DNA of 64,000 nucleotides, from the NCBI RefSeq assembly GCF_031143425.1, contig NC_090438.1:756241823-756305822 (forward strand), in the 5' to 3' direction. Positions 20,690-31,545 of this stretch are shown in pieces. How positions within the stretch are numbered: position 1 is the stretch's first letter; each line of letters begins with the position of its first letter. Origin of the DNA: Pleurodeles waltl. Lineage: Eukaryota; Chordata; Amphibia; Caudata; Salamandridae. Under the pieces are notes generated by a model that had not been told where the DNA came from, ran no database searches, and saw only the letters and a list, made by a program, of their open reading frames with translations. The position numbers and the translations under genes are program-made.

Positions 20690-21530
20690 AGGGTGGTCTA
20701 ATTTCTTGGCGCGGGTCTTGGCATTGAGCTCTGTCTTTGTCCTGGATCTCAGGGACCGCTTGCAGGGTGGTTCTCCATCTGTAGGTGTTGGGTGCTGGTG
20801 TTGTGGTCCTGTGGCGGTGCCTCCTGTCCACTAGCACCGGCGGAGGTGGTGGGCAGTTCATCGTCCAGGCTAGTGTCAGGGGCCCCTTGTTGTGCAACAG
20901 TGTCCCTCCTGGTGTTCACAAGTTCCTTCAGCACCCCTACAATGGTGCCCAGGGTGGTATTGATGGCTTTGAGTTCCTCCCTGACCCCAAATATTGTTCC
21001 TCCTGCAGCCGCTGGGTCTCCTGAAACTTGGCCAGTACCGTTGTCATCGTCTCCTGGGAATGATGGTAGGCTCCCATGATGTTGGAGAGGGTCTCGTGGA
21101 GAGTGGAAGTGGGTTCCCTGGGCCTGTCCTCCCCCTGTCGCAGAGCAGCTCTCCCAGTTCCCCTGTGTTCCTGGGCCTCTGTCCCCTAAACCGTGTGCCC
21201 ACTGCCACTGCCCCCAGGTCCCTGCTGTTGTTGGGGTGGTGGGTTAGCCTAGGTTCCCTGTAGTGGTGGACACACTGCTGCTTGACGTGTCCTGGGGACA
21301 GAGGTATGGGCCCGCTGGGTGGGTGTTGTGCTGGTGTTTCCTGAGGGGGGAGGCTCTGCTGTGGCTTGTGCCAGTGTGAGGGGAACCAACTGTCCCGAGG
21401 TCCAAGATGGGCCGGGCTGGTCATCTTGATCCAGTTGGACAGAGCTGCTGTCATCACTGTGGGCCTCTTCTGCGGGTGGAGTGGACATGTCTGGAACCTC
21501 CTGTCCAGTGACATTGGGTAGGGGTCCTGC
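20690..21530 (-). pseudogene. Harbinger H1 mybA, exon 2
   Basis: The C-terminal exon of the first SANT/Myb-like gene, read from about 21530 (after a CCTGCAG acceptor) to about 20690. It has an acidic Ser/Asp stretch (E-E-A-H-S-D-D-S-S-S-V-Q-L-D), a Pro/Thr/Gln-rich middle, a helical stretch (T-V-L-A-K-F-Q-E-T) and a basic end with R-R-H-R-H/K-R-S-like residues. It matches H2 38665-39465. In H1 the first 80 codons are open, where H2 has a stop (see H2). The helical segment may mediate contact with the transposase, by analogy with known Harbinger Myb proteins. That role is inferred. Confidence 0.6.
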
Positions 21531-21910
21531 AGGGGTATAAAGGCATAATTATTGCATCTGTGTGCGCCATGGTGTGCAATGGGAGGGAGACCCTGTACCC
21601 CAGTGCTTGCATTCTTGTATAGGACCTTGTGTGCTAATTGTTTAGGGGTGTGTGTGGCTATGTGCAGTGGCCATGCATTGGTGATGGGTGTCCATGCTTT
21701 GGTGTTGCATACAGGGCTTGGGTTGGGGATGGGTGGTTTGTGATAGTGGGACATATGTGAGGAGTTGGAGTGATGGGGGTGAGGGCGAGGATGGGGGTAT
21801 GTGATAGCATGCAGGTAGGGTGGGGGATGAAGTAGTTAAAGATTTGACTTACCAGAGTCCATTCCTCCAGCTACTCCTGCGAGGCCCTCAGGATGCAGTA
21901 TAGCCAAGAC

Positions 21911-22232
21911 CTACTCCTCCCATGTTGTTAGTTGTGGGGGAGGAGATGGGGGTCCACCGCCAGTCCACTGAACAGCGATGTGGTGTCTTGAGACCAGGGA
22001 ACGTACCTTCCCCTGTAGGTCGTTCCGACTCTTCCTGATGTCATCCTGTGTTCTTGGGTGCTGTCCCCCTGCGTTGACCCTGTCCACGATTCTGCGCCAT
22101 AGCTCCATCTTCCTAGCTATGGTGGTGTTCTGCACCTGTGATCCGAATAGCTGTGGCTCTACCCGGATGATTTCCTCCACCATGACCCTGAGCTACTCCT
22201 CAGAAAACCTGGGGTGTCTTCGCGGTGCCATG
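21911..22232 (-). pseudogene. Harbinger H1 mybA, exon 1: SANT/Myb-like domain
   Basis: Begins at an ATG at about 22232, but a TAG follows 12 codons later (R-F-S-E-E-stop), so the protein is truncated. The frame then continues with R-V-M-V-E-E-I-I-R-V-E-P-Q-L-F-G and W-R-R-I-V-D-R-V-N-A, the Myb/SANT-like (NAIF1/MSANTD-type) helix pattern, and D-D-I-R-K-S-R-N-D-L-Q-G-K-V-R. It matches the intact H2 copy at 37961-38339. In known Harbingers such a protein brings the transposase to the terminal repeats and into the nucleus. Confidence 0.78.
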
Positions 22233-22818
22233 GGGTGGTGTGGGTGATGTGTGAGGTGGTGTGTGTGGTGATGTGTGGGGTGATGTTTATGGGTGTGTGG
22301 TGTTTTGTGCGTGAATGTGCATGTGTGATGGTGTTGTGTGCCTCTGCATGGTGGGGTTGTCTTTGCTCTGCTGTCTCTCTGGCCTTCATCTAAATTTCTG
22401 GTCGTAAGGGTTTGTGGGTAATGTGGGTGTGTGTTTCATATTGGATTGGGTGTGTGGGTGCGGTGTGTGTATGTGTATCAGGTGTGTGTAATTGTCCAAT
22501 GTGGTAGTGTTTTGTAAATGTGCGTGTATTTTGAGCGCGGCGGTGTGTACCGCCAATGGAATACCGCAGTTGAAAGACCACTTCAAGGATTCGTGGGTCG
22601 TGATAGTGTGGGCGTATTCCTGTTGGCGTGACTGTGGAGGTTTTGTTATCGCCAGTTTATCACTGACCTTTGGTGTGGCGGACTTGTGTGGGTGTCTGGA
22701 TTTTGGCGGATTCCGAGGTATGGGTCGTAGTAGCTGTGGCGGAAGTCCGGCGGTGTGTTGGCGGTCTTCTGCACGGCGGTAAGCAGCATTTACCGCCAAT
22801 GTTGTAATGATCCCCATA

Positions 22819-23090
22819 ATGTCCTGCAATAGGACCCAGGACCCCAAGCTGCCCTGCTTGCTGCTTTACCACATGGGGTTGACCTTGTCCTTGCAAATCT
22901 GCCCACATTTCTCCTTGATGGACCCCAGGAATGCCTTAAGGGTTAGACAAATGGCCCATAGCTCCAGTAGTTTGATGTGGAGTTGGCCCTCCACTGGGGA
23001 CCAGAGTCCTATAATCTCACCCTGCCGCCAGATAATATCTCCCAACCCAGTAGTCATGAGTCTGTCATCCACTCTAGGTTAGCAAGGAAA
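22819..23090 (-). pseudogene. DIRS-like RNase H domain
   Basis: A 68-codon open frame (23072-22866) continuing to the H1 junction. It shows the DIRS RNase H layout: D-D-R-L-M-T-T-G-L-G-D-I, then G-L-W-S-P-V-E, then H-I-K-L-L-E-L-W-A-I, and an N/D-x-x-P-M-W region. The catalytic acidic residues are partly preserved. It follows the RT piece on the same strand and joins 14567 across H1. Confidence 0.75.
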
Positions 23091-23277
23091 TTTGCCTGCG
23101 GCAGTACACAATGTTATCAGTCTGCCATCATTGCAAATCTTGAGCTTTCTCCTCTGAGAACTGGTGTCAGAAAGATGGCCTTGATGCTGGGCCCACTGAG
23201 AAGTCAGGGCTTGCATGTGTTAACTGGCATAGTTTTCAAGGAGGTTGTATGAATCAAATAGGCCAAGAAGCTTCTGA

Positions 23278-23870
23278 TCAACCCTCACCTGGATCCAGAA
23301 TTGAGTCGGAAACATCTGGATAATAACCTGAATGTCCTGGACTTGTTACCATAGGAGAAAAGCCCGGAAATCCACTGTGTCCAGGATCACCAAAATAAAG
23401 TGTCTGTGAGAGAATTGTCTGGGACTTTGGCTCATTTATGGTGAAACACAATGATGTTAAACGTTTCCCCGTCGTCCAGAGGTGGTTCATGACTGATTGT
23501 GGTGAGCATGTCTTTACTAGCCACTTCCTGAGATACAGGAATATAGGAACTTCCAATCTCAGAAGAAGAGCAGCAACCACCACAACCACTTTTGTGAACA
23601 CCTGAAGGACAGTGGTGAGACAGTAGCAGAAAATGCTCCTGGTTTACCCTGAACCACAGGTAACGCTTGAGAAACTGCAGAAGAAGTATTTGAAAATATG
23701 CATTTAGTGGTGTTCCTAACCACATCAGTCCATTTGAGTACCAAGCAAACAGGTCCACCCTAGAGTTTCAAAATTCCTGCATTGTTTTGGGAATGCATTC
23801 TTGCTGGTCTTGAGTGGCTTGAAGTAATATAATTGTAAGGACTTTCTTAATCTCTCTACTTCCTGGATGT
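23278..23870 (-). pseudogene. DIRS-like reverse transcriptase
   Basis: The reverse transcriptase fingers/palm region of a DIRS-type element. The best frame is 23601-23278: V-A-A-L-L-L-R-L-E-V-P-I-F-L-Y-L-R-K-W-L-V, then F-T-I-N-E-P-K-S-Q and S-Q-T-L-Y-F. The active-site box, normally Y-L-D-D-W-L in this family, reads Y-L-R-K-W-L at about 23535-23520, so both catalytic Asp are lost. A second frame (23758-23432) covers the same region. This is an inactive fossil. Confidence 0.74.
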
Positions 23871-24009
23871 CAACCTGTGTTATGATTCACTTACAAAGAA
23901 GATGAGCCACCTCTGTCCATCCCAGCTTCCCTGTTTTAACTTCTGCAGAGACGTTGAGATCACTTTCACAACTTTGACACTTTTGTACTAACTTGCTTCT
24001 GTTACCACT
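23871..24009 (-). pseudogene. DIRS-like element, region upstream of RT
   Basis: A - strand open frame (N-R-S-K-L-V-Q-K-C-Q-S-C-E-S-D-L) that reads on across the solo LTR into 26208-26164 (S-K-E-H-V-K-I-L-Q-S-N-S) and, across the MITE, into 27250-27171. The join restores one frame after both insertions are ignored, which supports the target boundaries. I cannot name a domain. By position it is the gag-like or RT N-terminal part. Confidence 0.5.
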
Positions 24010-26158
24010 TGTTGGAAATGGCCTTTCTGCAGGGTCACCCCCAAACTTTTTGCCTTCCTCCTTCTCTTTTTTTGACCTAATTTTTGCTGGCTTTAGGACT
24101 CTGCACACTTTACCACTGCTAATCAGTGCTAAAGTGCATATTCCCGCTCCTTAAAACATGATGACATTGGCTCATACCCAATTGGACTATTTAATTTACT
24201 TATAATTCCCTAGTAGAGTGCACTATATGTGCCCAGGGCCTGTAGATTAAATGCTACTAGAGGGCCTGCAGCACTGGTTATGCCACCCACTTAAGTAGCT
24301 CCTTAACCTTGTCTCAGGCCTGTCATTGCAAGGCCTGTCTGTGCAGTTTCACTGCCAATTCAACTTGGCATTTAAAAGTACTTGCCAAGCCCAAAACTCC
24401 CCCTTTTATACACATAAGACACCCCTCTAAGGTATGCCCCAGGTAACCCATAGGGCAGGGTGTTGTGTAGTCAAAAGGCAGGACATGGACCTGTTAGTGT
24501 AGAACTCCTAAAATCATTTTTACACTGCTTTGAGGGCTGCTCTTTTCATAGGCTAACATTGTTTAAGTGGTAGCTGCTGATCTGAAAGGAGTAGGAAGGT
24601 CATATTTAGAATGGCCAGAAGGGTGATACAAAATCATACTGACTAGTGAAGTTGGATTTTATATTACTATTTTAGAAATGCTACTTTTAGAAAGTGAGCA
24701 TTTCTCTACACTTAAATCCTTCTGTGCCTTCCAATCCACATCTGGCTAGGTTTAATTGACACCTCCCTTGTGCATTCACTCATACACAACCCAAACACAG
24801 GATACTCAGCCTCACTTACACATAGCTGCATTTTGAATGGGTCTTCCTGGGCTGGGAGGGTGGAGGGCCTGACACGTACATGTCAAAGGACAGTAGCCTG
24901 CCCTCACACAAATGACTGCCACACCCCTTACTGGGACCATGGCAGACAGGATGGAACTGAAAGGGGACCTTGTGCACTTCTAAGCCACTCTTTGAAGTGT
25001 CCTCCACTTCAAAGGCACATCTGGGTATTTAAGCAGGGTCTCTGACCCTAACAACGTAGACACTATTTGGGGTAGACACTCTACCTCACAGACACTTCCT
25101 GGAAAAGAAACATGAACCAGAACCTGCATCCTGCCCAGAAGAACTGCCTGGCTGCCCAGAGGACTCACCTGACTGCTTTCTGTGAAGGACTGCTGCCTTG
25201 CTGTTGCCCTGCTGCCTTGCTGCTCTCTGGCTGAGGTGAAGAAGTGTTCTCCAAGGGCTTGGATAGAGCTTGCCTCCTGTTCCCTGAAGTCTCAGGACAA
25301 AAAAGACTTCTCTACAAGAAGGACTCCTTGTGCGGCTAAATTTGCCGCACAGCCTGCACCGCCATGCAAATTTTACTGCATGCTGAACCGGAATGACGCA
25401 GCCCAACTTCGCAATGAGAAGATCGATGCAGCGCCAGCGTAGCGACCGGAAATTCGGCACACAGCCCACTGAATCAATGCACAGCCGAGCCGGAATGACG
25501 CAGCCCGACTTCCAGAGAGGAATCCATGCAGCACCTGCTGTGCGGTAGAAAATACGACGCAACACCCACCTGTGACTTCGTGCTGCCAGTGCAAGAAATC
25601 TAAGCATCGTCCCCAGGGTGTCAGAAATCCCCGCAAACTGAAGAGGATCCACGACCGAGCCCCGGAAATCAACGCAAAGCCGTCCTAGCGTGAAAACTAA
25701 ACAACACATTGCCGTGTGCGGCCAGAGAAATCGACGCACACCCCCTTTGTTTCCACGCATCTCTGCGGTTCTTCGAGGAGATTTTGCACGTGAACCAGGT
25801 ACTTTGTGCTTGAAAGCGACTTTGTTTGCTTTTAAAAGACTTAAGACACTTTATATCACTTTTACAGTGATATCTGAACATATACTCGTTTTGACCAGCA
25901 TCTTATCAGATAAATATTATATATTTTTCTAAACACTGTGTGGTGTATTTGTGTGGTGCCATATGGTGTTATTGTATGATTTATTGCACAAATACTTTAT
26001 ACATTGCCTTCTAAGTTAAGCCTGACTGCTCAGTGGCAAGCTACCAGAGGGTGGGCACAGGATAATTTGGACTGTGTGTGACTTACCATGACTAGAGTGA
26101 GGGTTCTTGCTTGGACAGGAGGTAACCTGACTGCCAACCAAAGACCCCATTTCCGACA
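24010..26158 (+). repeat. Solo LTR, second family (2.15 kb)
   Basis: Starts TGTTGGAAATGGCC at 24010 and ends ATTTCCGACA at 26158, with a perfect CCACT duplication at 24005-24009 and 26159-26163. The TG...CA ends and 5-bp duplication identify an LTR. It differs in sequence from the Gmr1-type LTR but shares a similar opening (GGAAATG, CCCCCAAACTTTTTGCCT), hinting at distant relationship. A block containing CCGGAATGACGCAGCCC is repeated at about 25388 and 25490. No coding sequence is convincing. Confidence 0.88.
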
Positions 26159-26208
26159 CCACTGCTATTGGATTGTAGTATTTTTACATGTTCCTTCGAC
26201 AGACACAT

Positions 26209-27170
26209 GGCCCTCATTACAACGCTGGTGGACGGCAGTATAATGAAGGAAAGTACTGCCAACAGGCTGGCGGTACTTTTCCCCATAATATGACATTGGC
26301 GGTTTGGATCAAGCCAAACCGCCAATGTACCACTCGGTCCGCAACGGTGTAACAGCTGCCAGGCTGGAGACTTCAGTCTCCAGCCAGGCGACTGTCACTA
26401 GCCCGCCCGTGGGATTATGACCCCGCCTACCACTGTGGTTTTTGTGGCTTCCTTACTGCCACGAAAACCATGGTGGTAGGCACTATCAGTGACAGGGAAT
26501 CCCTTCCCTGTCACTGAGAGGGGTCTTCCCTGCCCCCCTCCCCAAGTCCCCCCTCCCATTCCAGAACCACCCCCCAACATACCAGCACCTTCAGGCACCA
26601 TCATACACACACATACACACACTCATACCCACATGCACCCACGCATGCATACATCCATTCACACACACTTCCAAACACACTGACATACATACAAGCACAA
26701 ATGCATTCACACAACATACACGCACTCACACATCCACACATGCACACACATTCAACACGCAACACACACCCGCATTCACGCATGCACATAGACACACACC
26801 CACACACACACAAAAAAAAACCACCCACTCCCCTTTTAGAGCACCCGACTTACCTGATTTCAGTGGGTCCTCTGTCAGGAGACGGGACAGGGCGCTGCTT
26901 CCAGCAGCAGCGACCAGCAGAACACCGCCAGGCCGTATCATGTGTCATGATACGGTGTGCGGCGGTCTACTGGCTTGGCCCTGCTGCTGGCAGCAGCGCC
27001 ACCTTACCACCATTCGCCGCCATGGCCGCAGCCGGAATTCCGCCATCCTTCTGGCGGAATTCCAGATACGGTCATAATATGGTGGATGGCAGGTAGCCAC
27101 AGCGACGGTCTTTTGGCAGCTGTTGCTGTGGCGGTAGGCGGTTTTTACCACCAATGTTATAATGAGGGCC
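26209..27170. mobile_element. Harbinger-type MITE (962 bp)
   Basis: Inverted ends GGCCCTCATTACAACGCTGG (left) and, on the right, the complement of GGCCCTCATTATAACATTGG. These are nearly the same as the ends of H1. Flanks are CAT and TAT, an imperfect 3-bp duplication. The interior has several sub-terminal inverted CCGCC/GGCGG blocks and a CA-rich microsatellite but no gene. It sits within the upstream part of the DIRS-like element. It is probably mobilised by the transposase family of H1/H2. Confidence 0.8.
26598..26820. repeat. CA-rich microsatellite
   Basis: Imperfect (CA)n interrupted by T and G, ending in an A-run, inside the MITE. Open frames here on either strand are low-complexity artefacts. 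Confidence 0.85.
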
Positions 27171-27250
27171 TATGTCTTCCTGACCTTCAAGGTGCTCCTT
27201 CACCCAGATTTCTAAATTATGTCATCACAACCCATGGGCAGGTAATTTAA

Positions 27251-28484
27251 AAACGTCCCCTCATTGAAGTGTGGAAATATTCCATAACCATTGCAGGCTT
27301 CAATGCTTGAGATGTTATATCTCGGGTCTGTACAAGATGAGTGGATCTTAACCTGTTGACTTCTGTGGACCTCCACTTAATAATTACAGGAACACAGGGA
27401 CCCCTACTGAATTATTATTGGAAGCCAGGGACCCCAGTCTAAGATTTTCGATGATTTGAACTACAAAACAATACAAAAAAATAGGGATACAAGCACTCAT
27501 CAATCAACTATACAAATGATATAATATTTTATTCAATTCACAAACAAATTTAGAAAAAAATCTACACTTTATTAGGAAGGGAAGAGCTTTTCTAATTTCA
27601 GTTGAGGCCACCCACTGTGTAAACTATATACTTTTTGATGTACATGAACTGCTCATACGAATCAATTTGAGGACGTTAAATTGGGGTCTTATTTATCACT
27701 GGTTTTGCATCACCCTTGTGTCATGTAAGGGGCGCAGGACCACGTAAAACATATAGTGAGATTTACCAAGCCACACAAGGCTACCTTGCATGGCCCTGCA
27801 TGGCTTCATAAATCTGGAATAATTCTAGGCAGCACAAGTCGCTGCGTTGAGTTACTCCGCCCCAGGAATGCGTTCCATGGATGGAGTGTGGGTATTATCA
27901 TGCAGCCAGCCACCTATGGATTATGAAGCATTCTCAGATATACCAATACTGGCAGATCTGGGTACGTGTCAGAATACTATGCCTTCCCAGGGCATATGTA
28001 ACAAGGAGAAATATTTTTATTTCTCTTCATTTTCACCTCTTTCTATGTGTGCTGCATTCTGCAGAAAACATAGAAAGAGGAAAAAACTGGTACTTTTGAA
28101 CTGGTGTTGTGAAATATAGAAACCTCTGAGGAGACAAATGCATTGGAATATAATGATGAGCATCCTGTACATTTCTGTCAGGAATTACCTGGGTTGGTAA
28201 GTAGAATCATTTTCATCCACCATGACACACCCATATTCATGGTCCGCATAGAGTCTGGGCTTTTTTATGCCCACTGGGGCTTTAGGTTAGGTTAGCCCTG
28301 CTCTTCCGGGGGGGCCGATTTGCTCTCGCTAGGTCAGGAGAAGTCCCAGTGCAGGTGGCACTATATAGATATATATAAATTCACTGAAAAAAATCAAGGG
28401 TTACAGGTACGTTATAGTTAGGAAATAGATTATAAAAAAAAAAAAAACTTAGAAATTTACCAAAAACAATACAGGAGCGTTATA
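27251..28484. other. Unassigned, probably old repeats
   Basis: AT-rich sequence with no convincing gene. Around 27330-27440 a GGACC/GGGACCCC-type motif recurs, which suggests an old interspersed repeat. Near the right edge ACAGGTACGTTATAGTTAGG (about 28403) is repeated as ACAGGAGCGTTATAGTTAGG (about 28471), immediately before the L2 tail. The 28300 region (GCCCACTGGGGCTTTAGG) may belong to the same repeat that resumes after the L2 element near 34680. Confidence 0.4.
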
Positions 28485-28815
28485 GTTAGGTTTTATTTAT
28501 TTATTTAGATAGTTTTCAATAGCGCTGGCAAGACCCGAGAGTATCAGAGCGCTTTACAACAGTATAGGTAATAAACGAACAAGTTCAAAGAGACAGTTAT
28601 ACATGTAGGTTTCACAGGGTCAAGAAGATAAAGTGCCGGCAGTGGTGGGGTGGGAGGGTGAGAGATTCTTTGTGAAGTGAAGGTTGGTTGAGGAGGAATT
28701 TTTTTTGTTGCTTCTTGAAGATCAGGTGGGAAGGATTGGATCTGATGTGAACTGGTATGGAGTTCCAGATTTTAGGGGCGGTGCTTGAGAAGGTGCATGT
28801 CTGAGTTTTTTTCTT

Positions 28816-29346
28816 CTAGGTTTTGGGCAGGATGAGGAGGAAAGTGTTTGAGCTTTTTAGTGATCTTGTTTGACCTGCTTTCAGGAGTTTATTGGCGAGG
28901 TAGTCTGGTTTCCCGGTGTGAAGGGCTTTGTGGGTTAGGCAGGCAGTTCTGAATTTGCAGCGGGCTTCAATTGGGAGCCATTTTAGACTCTTCAGGGCAG
29001 GGGAGATGTGGTCATATTTTTTTATTCCAGTCACCAGTCTGGCGGCTGCATGAAGGGTGGACCTCATGGGGGCAAGTTGGGATTTGTCCGTGCCAGTAAG
29101 GATGGAGATCCCATAGTCTAGTCTGGAGAGCACCAGTTCTTGTGTGGCCTGCTTGAGATCGTCTTGGGGAATGAAAGAATTGATTTTGTTCAGCAGTTTT
29201 AGGCTGTTGAAAGCATTGTTGGCGTTCTTCTTGATATGGTCCTGCATAGTCAGGTTGGTGTCCAGAGTAATTCCCAGTGACTTGACCGTGTTCATAGGGG
29301 CAAGATTGCTTTTGAGAGCGTTGATGGATTTCAGACATTCTTGCAT
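28816..29346 (-). pseudogene. L2-like ORF2, C-terminal region
   Basis: A 176-codon open frame after the RT. It has the L2/CR1-type thumb and connection motifs: V-K-S-L-G-I-T-L-D, S-R-L-D-Y-G, H-A-A-A-R-L-V-T-G, D-H-I-S-P-A-L-K-S-L-K-W-L-P-I, and L-T-H-K-A-L-H-T-G-K-P-D-Y-L. The order and spacing match the ends of vertebrate L2-type ORF2 proteins. The final approximately 30 residues are diverged. Confidence 0.86.
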
Positions 29347-29471
29347 CTGGGAGAGCTGATTCGTTTTTGAAAGGAGGAGTATTTCCGTCTTATCCTGGTT
29401 GAGTTTCAGGTGGTTGTGGGATAGCCAACACTGAGTTTCTTTAAGGGTGTTGTTCAGGCGGTGAATGTCTT

Positions 29472-30193
29472 CTATAGAGCATATTTCAGTTGAGTGTCGT
29501 CAGCATAGAGATGGAAGAGGATGTTGGCTCGGTTGAGGATGGTAGTGAGTGGGTCCATGTAGATGTTGAAGATTGTGGGTGAGAGGACGGATCCTTGGGG
29601 GACTCCTCTGGTGATTATTGACATGGGCGAAGTCATGTTATGTATTTTTACTTGTTGTGTTCGGTTTTGTAGGAAGGAAGAAATCCAGCAGAGGACTGTA
29701 CCTTCTATGCCAACTCTCTTTTGGAGGGAGTCCAGAAGGAGCTTGTGCTCAACAGTGTCAAAGGCCACTGTTAGGTCGAGGAGAATCAGAAGGCAGCATC
29801 GGTCAGAGTCGAGGGAGTTGCCAAGGTCATCTACTATGTTGAGAATGGCTGTTTCTGTGCTACAGCCTTTTCTGAAACCTGATTGTAGAGGGTTAAGAAG
29901 GTTGTTGTTATCTGTGTGTTGGGTTAGTTGATGAAGAACACATCTCTTAGAGTTTTGGCAAGCAAGGGTAGGTTGGAGACTGGTCGATAGTTATGAAAGT
30001 TGTTCGGGTCAGCTCCTGGTTTCTTTAGTATCAGTGTGTTTTGACCCAGATTGAGGCAGTCAGGAATCACACCAATTTTTAGGGAGCTGTTGATGATCTT
30101 GGTGCAGATAGGGGTGAGGGACTGGTGGAGTTTTTTTGCCAGGGAGGATGGGAGGGGGTCTGCTAGGTGAGAGGATGTTTTAGAGGTGGACAA
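29472..30193 (-). pseudogene. L2-like ORF2, reverse transcriptase
   Basis: RT domain in two frames. 30193-29924 carries L-K-K-P-G-A-D-P-N-N-F-H-N-Y-R-P-V-S-N-L-P, the standard start of the non-LTR RT. 29768-29472 carries M-A-F-D-T-V-E-H, G-V-P-Q-G-S-V-L-S-P and the active site H-L-Y-A-D-D-T-Q. The catalytic Asp pair is intact. The region between them (29924-29768) is in another frame. In an intact copy this would perform target-primed reverse transcription. Confidence 0.87.
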
Positions 30194-30338
30194 ATGTTTG
30201 GAGATATCCGTCGCCCGGAGTGGGTGAAAGACTACCCAGCTAGTGGGAGTATACTTTTGATTGTGGATAGGGAGATAGACTTCAGTTATAAAAGGCGGGT
30301 TGTTAGAGGAGGATAAGTAGTGGATATTATTGTTTATA

Positions 30339-31545
30339 CTAGGCGGGGAGACTCTGTGTTTGGTGGAGTATCTGGTTCAAGGGAAAGCTCAATCTCTGTG
30401 ATTTTATCGTTGAAGAAGTCTGCAAAAATGACACAACTGTCTTTCGTTGCAAGTGAAGGATTGGGGGGTTGGTAGTTTGTTGTTTGATGATGTTGAAGAA
30501 CTCCTTTGGGCGGTTTTTGGCTCTGTCTAGAGCTTTGCGGAAGAAGGTGTTTTTTCCATTGGTTATGTATTTTTTGTAGTTTCTCCGTTCCCTTCTAAGT
30601 TGTTCAAGGTGTGTAGAGGAAGGGTCGGATCTCCTGAGTCTTTCGGCTGCTCTCAGTTTTATTCTTTCTGAATTGAGATCATTGTTAAACCAGGCTCTGA
30701 AAGGTGTGTTTCTCACTCTTTTCAGTTTCATGGGGGCTAATTGGTCGAGTATGGTAGTAATAGTTGTGTTGTGCTGGGTGGTTAACTCAGTAGTTGAGAG
30801 GTTGGCCAATGAGGGCAGTAGTAGGGAGCTGATTTTTTCTTTGAGGGTTATCAATGGGATTTGGTCAATGTTTCTTTTCCATTTGAGTGTCTTTTGTGGG
30901 TGGTTAGTGTGTTGGGGAGTTTTGTTAAGATGGAATAGAATAATGTGATGGTCTGACCAGTCGACAGGAAGAATATCGTTGATTGTGAGTGAGTCTTTAT
31001 GAGCTATAATCGCATCTAGTGTAGCTCCTTTGACGTGGGTTCGGCCCTTGCAGTGCTGGGTAAGGTCTTTGCTGTGTAGAAGGTCATTTGAGGATTGGAC
31101 AAGAGCATTATTATCGTCATTCCATTGGAGGTTGAGGTCACCCAAGATGATGAAGTTGGGGCATGAGAGGGAGCAGTGTGTTATTAGGTCAGCTAGGTAT
31201 CCCCAAAAGGTAGGGTGTTACCTGGGGGATGGTAAAGTAGGTGCAAGGTCACATTGGAGTTGTCACTCATCCTGATGAAGGCATTGAGCTGTTCACATGA
31301 GTTGTAGCTGAATGTTTCTTATCTTTATTTTTTTGAATGATGGCAAAGCCTCCCCCATGGCGGTCTTTTCTATCTTTGTTGGTAATTGAGAAACCTGGTG
31401 GGATGAGGGTATCCATGATCGTTTGAGAGTGTTTAGTCAACCAAGTTTCTGTGATGAAGGCAATGTCAATGTTGTGATTAAGGATGGCATCAGCTAGATC
31501 CACAGCATGTTTGACTGCCGATCAGCAGTTAATGAGCATACAGTT
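30339..31545 (-). pseudogene. L2-like ORF2, endonuclease and linker
   Basis: AP-type endonuclease at the N-terminus of ORF2. 31503-31267 has D-I-A-F-I-T-E-T-W-L with the catalytic Glu. After a frame change, 31145-30339 (268 codons) has G-D-L-N, T-L-D-A-I-I and S-D-H-H-I-I-L-F, the usual order. The rest of that frame is a basic linker (R-R-E-R-R-N-Y-K-K-Y) leading to the RT. The endonuclease would nick target DNA to prime copying. Confidence 0.84.

Larger units (their letters stand above)
14571..22815 (-). mobile_element. Harbinger H1: three-gene PIF/Harbinger transposon
   Basis: An 8,245-bp DNA transposon bounded by inverted ends: GGCCCTCATTATAACCCTGG on the left, and on the right the complement of GGGGATCATTACAACATTGG. 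It is flanked by the 3-bp duplication ATA (14568-14570, 22816-22818). Three bases are the usual Harbinger target size. Compared with H2 it is inverted and carries the same modules. In - sense these are mybA (about 22232-20690), a transposase remnant on the opposite strand (19470-20225), mybB (19073 to about 16278), and two minisatellites (16265-15441). The transposase has lost its catalytic core and mybA has an early stop, so H1 is non-autonomous. It sits inside the DIRS-like element. Confidence 0.88.
13880..27250 (-). mobile_element. DIRS-like retrotransposon, broken by three insertions
   Basis: A - strand element recognised in pieces: 27250-27171, 26208-26164, 24009-22819 and 14567-13880. 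The pieces between them are three clean insertions: a MITE at 26209-27170, a solo LTR at 24010-26158 with CCACT duplication, and Harbinger H1 at 14571-22815 with ATA duplication. Across these the protein pieces run in DIRS order: an upstream region, RT, RNase H, then the conserved G-L-L-Y-A-F-P-P region. The outer ends and the tyrosine recombinase could not be delimited, and no inverted terminal repeats were found. DIRS-type elements are known to be common in salamanders. Confidence 0.68.

Noticed and set aside
25086..25760. 224-codon - strand frame in the 24010-26158 LTR
   Set aside because: It lies entirely in an LTR with clean ends, has no domain, and its composition follows the local GC-rich stretch.
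26489..26941. His/Thr/Cys-rich frames around the CA repeat
   Set aside because: Low-complexity translation of a CA/GT microsatellite within a MITE.
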